NCBI GenBank assembly: GCA_030704615.1
Contig: CM060731.1
Coordinates: forward strand, 45,630,001-45,694,000
Source of the DNA: Takakia lepidozioides
Lineage: Eukaryota > Streptophyta > Takakiopsida > Takakiales > Takakiaceae
Direction of reading: 5' to 3'
DNA: 64,000 nucleotides
This document shows, one piece after another, positions 23,930-35,118 of this stretch; the stretch's first letter is position 1; every line of letters starts with the position of its first letter. Both the position numbers and the translations under genes were made by a program. The notes beneath the pieces are model-generated. The model ran no database searches, was not told the origin of the DNA, and was given only the letters and a program-made list of their open reading frames with translations.

Positions 23930-24128
23930 TAACTGTTGTAGACCCTGTCCCAGTACACCCCGTTCCAGCAGACCTTCCACTGCACTCTGTTTTAGGGCAG
24001 ACCCTTTTGCGTGTTCACCCTATTACAGTAGACCATGTGTGTGTTCACCCAGTTGCAGTACACCATATGCGTTTTCACCCTATTGCAGTAGACCCTGTGC
24101 TAGTACACCCTGTTAAAATAAGGTCTGT
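23930..24128. repeat. 30-bp minisatellite with AGACC core
   Basis: Degenerate tandem units of about 30 bp with the pattern TTCACCCTATTRCAGTAGACC followed by a GTG-rich spacer. At least three clear units lie between 24009 and 24115, with more divergent ones to the left. Confidence 0.7.
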
Positions 24129-24164
24129 CGGTACGACACTGGTCTTCTAATTACAAATTGTCAT

Positions 24165-24340
24165 TCAGGGTTGCACACGTCAGTGACGTCACATCGGACC
24201 TGACGCTAACGCGACCAACGTCACGTCAGTTTTGCCGAAAAATCAGTAAAACATGAGTTACGTGAAAAATATGTCATGTAGGTAAACATGTTGTATTCCA
24301 AGCGACACCTTGGCAAGTGAATGAATTGTTTTATAAATTA
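24165..24340 (+). repeat. Possible hAT left terminus, ACGTCA-rich
   Basis: The sequence begins CAGGGTTGCACACGTCA, which resembles the CAGGGTTG-type ends of many hAT elements, and is rich in ACGTCA/TGACGT. A comparable ACGTCA-rich block precedes the kinase unit at 34880-34975. No matching inverted end was found on the right, so this is tentative. Confidence 0.4.
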
Positions 24341-24390
24341 CTCCATCCGCCAATAGTTGAGGTCATTTTTAAATCGTTATTGTTAAATTG

Positions 24391-25116
24391 GTGCGACCTC
24401 CAAATGGTGGTGGTCGCAGAATTTATCTTATTTTTTAATAGTTGCGACCACCAGCAGAGGGGTTGTCGCAACATTTTTTGTTTTTTAAAAATAGATGTGA
24501 CCACCAGCAGGGGTGGTCGCATTTTTTTCTTTTCTTAAACAGTTGCAACCACCGCTACTGGTGGTCGCACAATTTTTATTTTATTTGTAATAGGTGCGAC
24601 CACCATCAGGGGGGTGGTCGCAACATTTTTCTATTTTTTAATTATCTGCGACCACCAGCATGGGGGTGGTCGCAGCTTTTTTCTGTTTTTTTAATAGGTG
24701 CGACCACCATCAGGGGGGTGGTCACAAAATTTTTTATTTTTTTTAATTTTTTTTAATATTCTCTGTGACCACGAGCATGGGGGTGGTCGCAGCATTTTTT
24801 CTTTTTTTAATAGGTGCGACCACCAGCATGGGGGTGGTCGCAGAAATTTTCTATTTGTTTAATAGGTGCGACCACCAGCAGCGGGGTGGTCGCAGAAATT
24901 TTCTGTTTTTTTAATAGGTGCGACCATCAGCAGGGGGTGGTCGCAACAATTTATTTTAATTTTTATTTTAAATAATCTCTGTGACCACGAGCATGGGGGT
25001 GGTCGCAACATTTTTTTAATTTTTTTAATAGGTGCGACCACCAGCATGAGGGTGGTCGCAGCAGTTTTTAAAAAAAATAACATGCGACTTCCTCGTGCGA
25101 CCTGGAGCGGTCGCAC
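24391..25116 (+). repeat. Palindrome array 1 (13 units plus a final short hairpin)
   Basis: About 13 near-perfect palindromes of 27-31 bp, typically GTGCGACCACC-loop-GGGTGGTCGCAG with an AGCAG or ATCAG loop, are separated by A/T-rich spacers ending TTTTTTTAATAG, with a period of about 52 bp. A final compact hairpin (25095-25116) closes the array. A TATA box and the hAT ORF follow. Each unit can fold into a hairpin on either strand. Confidence 0.9.
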
Positions 25117-25162
25117 CATTGGATCTGATTCGTCGAGCGTGTGAGGCTTGGAGGCTGGAGGG

Positions 25163-25167
25163 TATAA
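25163..25167 (+). promoter_or_regulatory. TATA box of the hAT unit
   Basis: GGTATAAGG lies 47 bp after the last hairpin of array 1, with a CCCCTCACTT pyrimidine patch about 20 bp further on. The same order is seen at the RING and kinase units. Confidence 0.55.
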
Positions 25168-25479
25168 GGTGGTCCCAATGCCCCTCACTTCGTTTGTGGC
25201 AAACACTTTTGTGGCGAATGAATGTTCTCTATTCCTTGAGCAAGAGTGTAAGCCCAAGAAGAGGGTGCGGACCGTTTGCTGTTGTGGCTTCCACCAGAGC
25301 CACTGCAGCAAATTGTCGAAAAGCACAATACTACATGGTGCATTGATCCACTTGGATTGATGCCGTAGTGTTGGGCCATCGCATTCTGTTCTAACTTCTA
25401 TTGCTCTTGACAAATCTACCAAGTACACTAGTGTTCTTCGTTCAACCTTAAGTTTGTGGTTAGGGTTTTGGGTGTGAGG

Positions 25480-27742
25480 ATGAGGGAGGAGTGGATCCTT
25501 TGGTTCACCATAGACCCGCACAAAAAGGACGGTGTTCAATGCAATCTTTGTGCATTGAAGCTGGCGGGTCGCAAAGATCGCATGTTATATCACCTCGGCT
25601 ATAGAGATGGGAAGAATGCAGGGGTTAGTTTGTGCCCAAAAGCCTCCATGCGAGTGAAAGCCCATTTTGCCCAATGTGGAGGCAATATCCCACCGTCTCT
25701 TGATGTGGCCGCGGCTTCTGAGCCAAACACTCCAGGTTCGAATCAAACTGTCCCTCAGAATTGTACCCAGGGGGATTCTTGCGAGGCGTCTGCTTTTCGT
25801 GGAGAAGCTGGTGGGTCAGGAGCAACACCTGATTGTACGCCAACACTTGTACAGACCAGACCATTGAGGCAACAATCAATGCAAGAAGGTTTAAATTTGT
25901 CGCACAGAAGGACTCTGGATAAGAAGTGGGCCCAATTTTTCTACGAGGCCAATATTCCGTTCAATGTCTCGAGGCTTCCTGCGTTTGTGGCGACTGTCAA
26001 AGCCACGTCCGATTCCAAGTCCACATACACACCTCCGAGTTATCGCGATCTCCGCACATGATTGCTAGAAGAGGTTATGTCTGACCTCACCCAAAAGGTG
26101 AATGAAAAGACAGGTGATTCTCTCTGGAAATATGGAAGCACTATATGTGCAGACGGTTGGAGTTCTATTACTAATCGACCACTGTTCAATGTCAAGCTGG
26201 TCTGTCATGCGGGGGAACAATTTTTGGGATCCGTTGACACAAACGGTGAGAGAAAAGATGCACGTTATCAAGCAGGGTTGTTGATGAGTTACATCGATAA
26301 AATTGGAGCTGATAAAATTGTCCAAGTGTGCACGGACAATGCATCTAACATGGTTAATATGGCCGATATTTTGATGGTACGATATCCCCATCTATATTTT
26401 CCAAGGGTGTGTTGCTCATATCTTTGATCTCCTTTTGGAGGATTGGGGAATCATGGATGAAACAACTAGTAAAAAGGGCAAAGTCGGTTGTGACGTTCAT
26501 TCGTACACATCACATCCCTCTGGCATTTTTTAGAAAGCATGAACCCAAATACAGCCTTAGGAACCCGGGTGAAACCCGCTTTGCCACAAAATTTTTGATG
26601 GTGGATCGACTGGTGACTGTGAGGGCGGGTCTGGAGCAGGTGATCATTGACTCTCAATGGGATGCGTATGTGGGTACCTTACGCGACTCTCGTAAGTCCA
26701 AGTCTTTGAGCAAAAGTCGGAGGGTCCGCACAATCATTCGCTCCGACGATTTCTGGACGAAATGTGCAAATTTTGTGTACATGGTGGAGCCGGTGTTGAT
26801 TGCTTTGCGGGAGTTTGATGGAAAACAACCAATAATGGATAAAGCATGGTTGATATTGGAAAACCTTGAGAAGCACATGCAATCCTTGAGGCGTCCTCCA
26901 TTTTCTATGGACGATGATTTGGCGGCAAGGACCGAGGATGCATTTTACGACCGCAAACGGATGGTTCGCACGGACTTGCATTATGCGGGGGCCTTGCTGA
27001 ATCCATTCTTGCTGGACAATACGGATTTGAGAGACGATGTGGATGCCAAAGCCGGGCTTGTACGGGTCATCATGCAACTTGCGCCCTTGAACATGGCAGA
27101 GCGAGCGTTGTCCGAGTACCAGTGCTTCTCGGATCGGCAGAATCCTTTCCATGACATGTCGGATCCAAAAACAATGAACATTTGTCACATGAATGGTGGG
27201 ATCTGATTGGAGCTGGAGCAAGAACGTTAGCTCCCATTGCAAAACGTATTCTTGCTCAAGTGTGCTCTGCCTCGTCTTGTGAGCGGAACTGGAGCAGTTA
27301 CTCGTTTGTTCACAACAAGATTCGCAATAGGTTGAATCCTGCCAGGGCTGACAAATTGGTTTATGTCTACACGAACTGTAGGCTACTGCGAGAGAGGAGA
27401 GCAAGTGACGCATCTGCACGGTACGAGGAGAATCTGTTGTCTGAAGAATCTGCCTCAGAGGTCCAATCTAGCAGCAATGATGACACAGACGCCGCGAGGG
27501 ACTCCGACTCCGACGGTTGGGATGGGTCCGATGATGTGGGCAATCCTCCACATGACCCATATGAATTTAATGACGATGATGCTGCAATGCATCCATCCTT
27601 CGATGACCTTGTTGTTGATGAACTGCGACATGGTGTCATCCCAATTGCGGACCCCCTTCCCCCAGTGGAGCACACTCTCAACAATGTACTTGAGGTCAAC
27701 TCTCCCCCACCACGAGTTCCATGGACTGCGGGAGATGTGTAG
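25480..27742 (+). pseudogene. hAT-family transposase, disrupted
   Basis: The order of domains is that of plant hAT transposases. First comes a BED-like zinc finger (CNLC, then YHL and KAHF, 25530-25670), then a DUF659-type core (SGNMEALYV-like frame context; ICADGWSSITNRPLF and VQVCTDNASNMV, 26140-26350), then a catalytic/linker region (FIRTHHIPLAFFRKH onward), and finally the C-terminal dimerisation domain (ASSCERNWSSYSFVHNKI, RADKLVYVYTN, 27275-27385). It cannot be translated as one protein: there is an in-frame TGA at 26059-26061, frame changes near 26402, 26450 and 27190, and a TAG at 27740. No intron fits these breaks. A DNA transposase of this type cuts and pastes elements with short inverted ends. 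Confidence 0.88.
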
Positions 27743-28443
27743 GTCGAATCGTCGGATGATGACAACCGGCCGTTGTCATTCCTTCACCGACATCGTGCCC
27801 CTGTGAACCGTGCTTCATCTCACCCCGCTTCATCTCATGTTTCTCTTTCTTAAGCCGGTCCATCCCATGCTAGTCCATCTAGTCTCTCTCCCCCTCATGT
27901 AATTCCTTCCATCGCTACTTCGATCCTGGGAGATGGTTCTTCTGTTGCGGAACTTCTGCAAGTCGAACCATCGGATGACGACGACCGGCCATTGTCGTTT
28001 CATCTGGCCCGACGACGTCCGCATGTGAACCGTGCTCCCTCGACTCTCGCTGGTCCATCTCATGCCCCTTCCTCTCATGTCGGCCCCTTTGATGTACGTG
28101 CGAGTAGCCTTCCTCATACGAGACCTGCTCCCAGGCCACCACGAAATCCGGGACAAACCCAGAAACGGCAGAGAATTGTGCAACCTTTTGTTGGTGACCG
28201 ACCTGTGAACAGGCCTGATACCCTAGATGGTATTCATGATAAGAGTGGACATCGACCAGAGAGACAACTGAATGTACTCCGAGGACGACTACAGGTCCAA
28301 CGGCCAGTTGCCTCTGGAAACGAAAGAACAGATGGAGATCATGATTCTAGCACTGATTATGGGAACAGATGTGAAGTCAGTGGGGACGAAGATTTTGTAC
28401 TAGACGTGAGATCATACCATCGTCGTCGTGCCAAACGGAATTA
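27743..28443 (+). pseudogene. Repetitive C-terminal extension of the hAT ORF
   Basis: After the TAG at 27740 the frame continues with SSDDDNRPLSF and APVNRA, and a second copy (PSDDDDRPLSF, PHVNRA) lies about 220 bp downstream (27960-28110). The coding segment was therefore tandemly duplicated at least once. The tail is basic and Ser/Pro-rich and ends near 28443. No known domain was recognised. Confidence 0.5.
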
Positions 28444-28766
28444 GATACAACTATAACTTCTGTGACCTGTCACATGATGTGTAGTATGTTTCTATGGATA
28501 TCCATGTTTCAGTTTGGGTACATGCATACGTGTACGGAAATAAAAATGGTGGAATATGTGTATCCAAGAAAGGATTTGGTGGTGTGCATGTGTTTGTGTT
28601 TCGTCATTACCTTTACATTGTTGATTTCATATTATGGTTTCGAAAGCCACAAATGCCAGGTGCAGCTCCCAACATTCATCTTCCCCTTCACAAATCCATG
28701 GGGAGTCGATACATGTGCTTTTCATCTGCCTCTCCAAACATACTTACAGGTGCAAGGGAACCAACC
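28444..28766. other. 3' flank of the hAT ORF, no gene seen
   Basis: A/T-rich sequence between the hAT coding region and palindrome array 2. No feature recognised. Confidence 0.4.
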
Positions 28767-29552
28767 TCCTGGTGGTCGCACCTATTTTTAAAAAAACAAT
28801 TGTGTGACCACCAGTAGCGGTCGTCGCAACTGTTTAAAATAAAAATGTTGCGACCACCCACTTGCTGGTAGTCGCACCTATTTACTGATTTACTGATTAC
28901 CCCTGCTGGTGGTCACAGATTTATTTTTTATTTTTTTGGGAAACACTTGGGAGCGACAGCTCACAAATCAGGCCCCTTAGTAGTGAGAGGAGAAAATAAC
29001 CTCTTTCATTTATGCGCCAAGAGGCGTAGGAATGGGGCACCACACACGAACCATACCACACCCATCAAGTAGCAAGATTTGACCCCAGAATCGTCCGGGT
29101 CGCACTCAGTGCACTTAACCAACTGAGCTACCGACTATTGGTAGATATAAAAAAATCGGAAAATTACGTGACCACCCCCTTGCTGGTGGTTGCATCTATT
29201 AAAGAAAAGAAAAATAGTACGACCACCAGTAGGTGGTGGTCGCACCTATTTCTTTTAAACAAAATTTGTGCGACCCACCCTCTGCTGGTGGTCGCGCCTA
29301 TTAAAAAAAAGAAAAATTATACGACCACCTCCCTGCTGGTGGTCGCACCTATTAAAAATAAACAAATCTGCGACCACCCCCCTGTTGGTGGTCGCACCCA
29401 TTAAATAAAATAAACAAATCTGCGACCACCCCCCTGCTGGTGGTCGCACCCATTAAATAAAATAAAATAAAATCTGCGACCACCCCCCTGCTAGTGGTCG
29501 CACATAATAAAGAAAAGAAAAAAAGATGCGACCACCCCTGCTGGCAGTCGCA
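28767..29552 (-). repeat. Palindrome array 2 (about 12 units, inverted relative to array 1)
   Basis: The palindromes match those of array 1, but loops and spacers are in the opposite sense (loop CTGCTGG, spacers starting CTATTAAAAA). The array is split by a SINE at 28921-29142. With array 1 it brackets the hAT transposase as an inverted pair, and it also lies directly upstream of the TATA box of the next unit. Confidence 0.88.
28921..29142 (-). mobile_element. Second complete SINE, inserted into array 2
   Basis: It has the same head, body and A/T tail as the SINE at 10829-11036. It carries a longer internal segment (GCGCC...GGCGTAGGAATGGGGC), which the other copy lacks. A short AGAT repeat on both sides may be the target-site duplication. 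Confidence 0.8.
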
Positions 29553-29612
29553 GCTATTACGAGCGTGCGCAGTCATGATGACAGCGCGCGCCCCGAGTGT
29601 GGAAGGGGGGCT

Positions 29613-29617
29613 TATAA
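29613..29617 (+). promoter_or_regulatory. TATA box of the RING unit
   Basis: CTTATAAGGC lies about 60 bp after the last palindrome of array 2, with CTCCCTCACTT about 25 bp further on, as at the other two units. Confidence 0.5.
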
Positions 29618-29980
29618 GGCCTTGGAGGCCATTCTCTCCCTCACTTTTCTCCACACTAGGACTTGGTGGGCAATGGGATGTTGCATTCCTTGTCATTGAG
29701 TCCAAGTGGAGAGGGGTGCTATTGGTTGGGTAGGGGGTATTTTGGGCCGTTGGATTCTACGAATTCGATGTTGAGTACCTCCCGGGAAGCCCTCCTCTGG
29801 TACCCACGTTTTTTTCATTGCACATTGCGTCATTTCTCTTAGAACTGCCGAGGGGGTGACACGTGCCTCTAGTACTTGGGGAGGATTCATTAGGGAGTAG
29901 GATTAGGTATGATTTAGGAGGGTTGGGAGAGCATTTTTCTTAGCAAACACCTGTCGAGTAGGGGTAAGCTGGAGCCATAA

Positions 29981-31400
29981 ATGGCGGAGGAGGAAGACAG
30001 AGGAGATCATCCCAAGGATGACGATAATGAACCTGGACCTCCCAAAAAAAAACCAAAAGGGGTCAGGCGCGAACTTCGTTGGGACATATATAATGACCCC
30101 AACATTCTTGCGGAACCAGGTTGGGAAGTTTGGAAGTTGGGGCAGCGGTGGTCGCTTGGTGACTGCAGGAAATTTGTGGACTGGTGTCACATAAATCGTT
30201 TGTGGCCCAGAGATAGGCATGATCCACAAACCAAACAAAATCAAACTAGCTTGCATTCCTGCGCCAACCCGCATTTCCGCCACAGGGCAGAGGAGGTACA
30301 ACAACATTGTGGGGTCAACCGCTCGTCAACAACAAGGTCCCGTATTTATTTGTGGCCATGTTGTACACAGAGTTGATTTTATTGCGACCGGTGGATTGGC
30401 AAACTTCCACTGCGAGACAACGTACTAGACTATACATATTCTCTGATATCCCAGACTTGTATATACGTCAGGGGCAGGACATCATACGGTTCGATGGAAA
30501 CGACGAGGTGGAAGAAAGAAATGCGGATGGAAACGACGATGTGGAAGAAAGAGAAAATGCAGACCAACCTCCAAATTATATGCCGCGACAGATCTCCGCA
30601 GCCGGGCCTTCAACGTCTGAGGTGGAGGGAGGCGAGGTACGCTCTCCGTTGGAGGAACAGTTGGCCGCATATGAACAGCACATCAAAGACCTGCAGGACA
30701 TTGTTCATTTGCAACGGTGGCAAATAGCGAAGTTGCTGGAAAGAATGGGGTTAGGGACTCTCGACAGCGTACGCGGTGTGCTTCAGGATCCGAGGCCAAT
30801 CACCAACAAGCAAGACATATTGGCGCGTTTGAATATGCCACCAATGGACATTGACCGCGTCATCGACGGGGTTAACTCAATCGGGCATGGGAATGAAGTG
30901 CAAACGTCTGAACTGGACCCGGCGAGGGTTGAGGAAGAAAGACTTGTGGCGGAGAAGGCAAGAAAAGGGAATGACCCCATAGTGGAAACTGGGGAATGTT
31001 CAGCCGTGCAAATTACATCGGCCCAAGAACAGGAATTAGAGCAGCTTGTGGGGGAACGCGAGCAAGCTAGGGCTGTTGCATATCGGTACTCAAATGCCAT
31101 GCAAATCTGATCGTGGCCATGGTTGAAGGGGAATTGGCGGAATTGGGTGACATGGGCGGGCCATCTAGCATCGCGGGAAACACGGATAGAAGAAGCGTTG
31201 TCCTCCCTCCAACGTGCAGCACGTTTGTCGAATCGAAGTGTAGATAGCATCTATGCTAATTTGCAAATGCACGACACTGTGCGTGATGTATTCACGTCGA
31301 AGTACACTGGATTCACCACATGGGCTGATGTGGATGCCATGTTTGAGCACTGTGTGCATACAATTTCTGATACCAATAACAGCATAAACTGGGATTTGAA
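29981..31400 (+). pseudogene. Degenerate ORF of the RING unit, N-terminal and coiled-coil part
   Basis: Coding potential moves between frames. It starts MAEEEDRGDHPKDDD at 29981 with a basic KKKPKG patch and a Trp-rich block (GWEVWKLGQRWSL), changes frame near 30240 and again near 30400, and continues in a long frame to 31108. That frame has acidic repeats (GNDEVEERNADGNDDVEERE), a predicted coiled coil (EEQLAAYEQHIKDLQ) and another Glu-rich helix near its end. A further change gives the segment at 31123-31404. I do not recognise the family. It follows array 2 and a TATA box, so it was probably a single gene of a mobile element. Confidence 0.5.
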
Positions 31401-31430
31401 GTAGAGGAGGAGTGGGACACCAGGCCGAGG

Positions 31431-31766
31431 ATGTCATCCTACATTCATGAGGATAAACGGACGTGGATACCACAGAGCAATCCAGCGTCATGGGTAACAG
31501 ATGGTACGGTGTGCACAATGTGCCTAAACCCTTATGGACCGGAGGGAGACTATATGTTTGGTTCATGTGGCCATTTGTTCCATCCCGCATGTCTCATATC
31601 GGCAGCCATGCGAGCCAGCCAATGCCTTGACTGCCGTGGACCAATCCATCGACGTTTCTACGAGTTGTTTGGGTTACAAGACAATATGCCCACAAGATAC
31701 GAGTACAACCGGTACAACATGCCGTTGGATGTATCGCCTTACGATTTTTTAAATTGGCAGCACTAG
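31431..31766 (+). CDS. RING-type zinc finger segment
   Basis: The frame encodes about 111 residues. Its spacing C-x2-C (CTMC), C-x-H (CGHLFH), H-x2-C (HPAC) and C-x2-C (CLDC) fits a RING finger, the usual E2-binding module of ubiquitin ligases. It lies a short frame step downstream of the degenerate coiled-coil ORF and is most likely a piece of the same former protein. A coiled coil plus RING suggests an E3-ligase-like product carried by a transposon. That function is inferred from the domain only. Confidence 0.6.
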   Translation: MSSYIHEDKRTWIPQSNPASWVTDGTVCTMCLNPYGPEGDYMFGSCGHLFHPACLISAAMRASQCLDCRGPIHRRFYELFGLQDNMPTRYEYNRYNMPLDVSPYDFLNWQH

Positions 31767-31775
31767 GGGGAGACA

Positions 31776-32226
31776 ATGACATGGGATGCTCCAAGAGAGA
31801 TGCACGCCTTGGATGCGAAGTCATTAACTAGGGTTAAAGATCCGGTGACCTTTTGGGTGACATCCAACTGGGAAATAACCGTGCGTGCTAGAGGCATACG
31901 AGACCCAGTCCAAAGGGAATTTTTGCCAGAACTTGGGAGGGCATTGGAGCTGTACCAGACAAAGATTCTTCCGACTGCCTGAGAAACCGTGGGTGCCAGT
32001 GGAAAACGACCTATACCATCGCGAACCGATTGGGAGAGACCTATTTCTGAGGGAGTTGGAGGCCGCTAGCATCCGTTGGGAAGATATGAATGAGACGTAC
32101 TGGGTGCCTCGTCGGGATGAATGGCCATTTCTTCCAGAGCTGCGCAGAGACCCCCATCAGGAGGAAGTGTTGGACAATTTCAAGGCTGCCATCATGAGTG
32201 TTGTAAAGTATTGGCAGAACACATGA
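31776..32226 (+). pseudogene. C-terminal part of the RING unit, frameshifted
   Basis: Two overlapping frames (31776-31982, then 31960-32226) give one coherent Trp/Pro/Arg-rich sequence: TFWVTSNWEITVRARG in the first, RWEDMNETYWVPRRDEW in the second. A single frameshift near 31970 separates them. The domain is not recognised. It continues the RING unit. Confidence 0.45.
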
Positions 32227-32559
32227 CGTAACCAAGTGTTCTTGCCACTTCCAAACATATCGGATTTAATTGAAAAATTTCATGTCGCCGTAGCAAGAGC
32301 GACACACCCGGCTCTGGCAAATGTGGAAGAGAGTCAGCACTCGCCTAGAACGCTACACATGATGGCAAGGGTGGACCACACAACACTGGGTCCTCTTTGA
32401 CCACTCGAGCCCAGGCTCGAGCTCTCCGTACTGGTGGAGGCACGTCCTCTACACCCGGAGCATCTTCATCAACATTTGGAGATGACGACAACGAAGTAAT
32501 AAATCTAGATGAAGATAACTAGAAAGGCTAGAAACGTAGGGAGTAGGCCAAAGGTCTCA

Positions 32560-33450
32560 TGTTGCGAAAACTTAAATGTGCAACCCACTGTATAGTCTAC
32601 GTAATTTTTGGAAATACGAGGTTCATCCTTTGAACCAATTTTGAATGACCTCATACTTGTTCGGTACCTGTTTGACGACATGTACAATATACAGACAAAG
32701 TTTCAAAACAATCAAAAATTGTTGAATGAAGATACCATTGGTTCACCCATTGTAATATTTTAAATCGAACTCATACTTGTCCAGGTACCTTTAAGAGGGC
32801 ATGTACAATGCAATGGCAAAGTTTGAAAACATTCAGAAATCGGCACATCAAGTAACCATGGTCCATTGATTCCTCCTGTGAACCATTTTTGATTGATCTC
32901 ATACTTGTCCGGCCCATGTAAGAGGCATGTAGAACATACTGGCAAAATTTCAAATCATTCAAATTTTATTTGATCAAGGAACCTTTGGTTTATCATTTTC
33001 ACCATTAACGATTAATCACAAATAAATGAACAGACGAATAAATCATTTGCCTCCAAATGATTTTGGTTCGCTTTGAGACTTGGCCAGTATATTCAATGTA
33101 CCATGGAAGAGGCCCCAGAGTAATATGAGATCAATCGAAATTCGTTCAATGGGCCAACGGATGGTTGCCCATCCAAATGATTAAAATTTGGACCAATCAA
33201 AAATGCCCCAAAAAAAAAATGTTCTCTTCGCTCACTATTGCAGAACTCTCTATGAAGAGTGCATGAAGTTGATTACAAATCAAGTTTGGAGTGCAAAACA
33301 GGGAAGAAACTGTGGTTTTGGGTCTAAATGAATTATGTTCGCTCCCAAATTTGGCACGCACATTGCATATGGCTACATTACACGCCCCATTAAAAAACGG
33401 AATGAAAAAAAAATCGTGAGCACGCGAAACACAGTCCAACAGGTCCCAAA
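32560..33450 (+). repeat. Left block of inverted 120-bp repeats
   Basis: Degenerate tandem units of about 120-125 bp contain CTCATACTTGTCCGG, GGGCATGTACAA and GGTTCACC. The block also holds the segment 33226-33310 (GCAGAACTCTCTATGAAGAG). Reverse-complement copies of both occur at 37540-39600. The blocks lie just beyond the 3' ends of the MULE remnant and of the kinase ORF respectively. Confidence 0.8.
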
Positions 33451-34873
33451 GCAATAGTAGATCCAGCGGAATACATTCAACGGGTGAACGGATGGTTGCT
33501 CCCGTTTCAAAATAGCTTCCAACAGGTTTGGCGTGAGCAATAACTCTGCCGTGTTCGGGGTTGCGCTTACACGCACATTGTCGTTACCGCTTTCGAGGTC
33601 GCATGTTGTCATGCCGTCGTGTTCGTCCAAATTCTCCAACCCACCGTGAACAGTTTCGAGGTGGGATCCACATCCGAACAATGAGACCGTCTTGCAGGTC
33701 TGGTTTTAGCAACTTTATGACCTGAACCTGGTGCTTGCACAAATTGCCTTTCAGCGCCCACGGGCAGGTGCAACAGGCCTACTGGATATTACATGGTGTA
33801 CATTGTATTCGGATCGGAGGAGCTGATCACGTAAGCAAGCTGCCCAGGCGCTGCAGGCAAAGTCACACGTGAAAGAGGTATGTCACGGGCTGCACATATT
33901 GCACTGGAAATGTGCTTTTCTTGTTTATCGTTGCGAATAAACCCATGCGTCTTCAGATGAATGCCGTACTAGTAGTGGCCCAGTACACGCCCAGTCAACT
34001 CCCATATGAGCCAATCGGCTCTTCGACCCGTTATTTTGTCTTTGCCCATATTAAGTCTCGTCTTTAAGTTTCCGTGGTATGCCTCGATGCTTGCATTAGT
34101 ATCTTGGCTTGCATGTGGAATGTTGCGGGCAGCAGTACACCACATAGCGATTTTGGGAACCCAATACACATGAATGTAGTGGAGGAACAACTGACCAGCA
34201 GGATATTTCTTTTTCATTGCCTTCAATTTTTTCTTAACCCATTTCACAACTTCGTCTTCTTTCTGCGGTCCACCTTTGCAGTACATAAGGTCGCCCATAT
34301 CTGCCAATAGTTTCGAGGATATTCCCGGATCACTGATTTTCTGGCATGATTGCTTGACCCATGCCTTCCGTACATGCCAAAGGCAGAGAAAAATTCATAC
34401 TCTTGTGAAAACAGAGCTGCATGCAGCCACAAAGTCAGAAGTGCCTGGACCGGCATTTGTATTCAGCACTACCACAAGCGTGAGACCAGACAGGGCAGAC
34501 CATATAGCAGACCCTGGAGCGGACCATAAGGCATACCATAGGGCAGATTGAGACCATATGGCAAACCACAGGGCAGACCATAGGGCAAAATGAGATGTGG
34601 CATACCGGATTCAGTACCACCACAAGCGTGAGACCAGACGGGGCAGACCATATAGTAGACCTTGCAGCGGACCATACAGCAGACCATAGGGCAGATGTCG
34701 ACAATGAAGGCATTTGGCCGCCAGGTGGGCTTTTCTTGAAGGAGGGCATCACGCAATGTTAACATCCACGAGATAAGGTCTGATGTTCGATTGCGTGCTG
34801 ACAATATGCATGCAACCGGAATTTCGTTCAACCATTGGTCGAACACCATCAACGTGTACAAGGGGAACTGCAT
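33450..34873 (-). pseudogene. MULE-type transposase with SWIM zinc finger, disrupted
   Basis: Read on minus, the pieces are in transposase order: LYTLMVFDQWLNEIPVA to NAFIVD (34700-34870), IFLCLWHVRKAWVKQ (34340-34395), and the block ending SQDTNASIEAYHGNLKTRL to GRRADWLIWELTGRVLGHY (33970-34150). Then comes a SWIM finger, CTCPWALKGNLCKHQ (33723-33776), in another frame, and a tail to about 33450. Stops interrupt it (TGA at 34395-34397, TAG at 33969-33971). A GGTCTGC-rich segment separates the first two pieces like an intron. The N-terminal half is missing: similarity ends at 34873, where the ACGTCA-rich block begins. Confidence 0.75.
34461..34676. repeat. 148-bp duplication of GGTCTGC-rich intron sequence
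   Basis: The segment from TTCAGCACTACCACAAGCG to GAGCGGACCATA (34461-34528) recurs at 34610-34676 with few changes. Between and around the copies are many GGGCAGACCATA units. This lies inside the apparent intron of the MULE remnant. Confidence 0.75.
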
Positions 34874-35118
34874 GAAATGACAACCTAGTTGTAAATTTGG
34901 ACGTGACGTGGCGTTGACGCGTCGTCACGTCCGACGTCAACTACGGACGTGCGTCACGTCACGTCCTAAACCGACGTTACTGTACATAAATATGTTGATT
35001 CTTTTATTTTACTATTGACTATTTACTATGAGAACCGACATGGCCACCAATGTGGCCTCATTACGTGGACTTCTTTAATTATCTGTAAAATTCATATATT
35101 ATGATTTATATTGTCAAT

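Noticed and set aside
24442-25539. ORFs inside palindrome array 1
   Set aside because: They consist of translated repeat units (ATTxRGVV-like) and have no independent coding signal.
10829-29142. Functional tRNA genes at the A-box/B-box matches
   Set aside because: The acceptor stems do not close and the heads are fused to shared SINE bodies with A/T tails.
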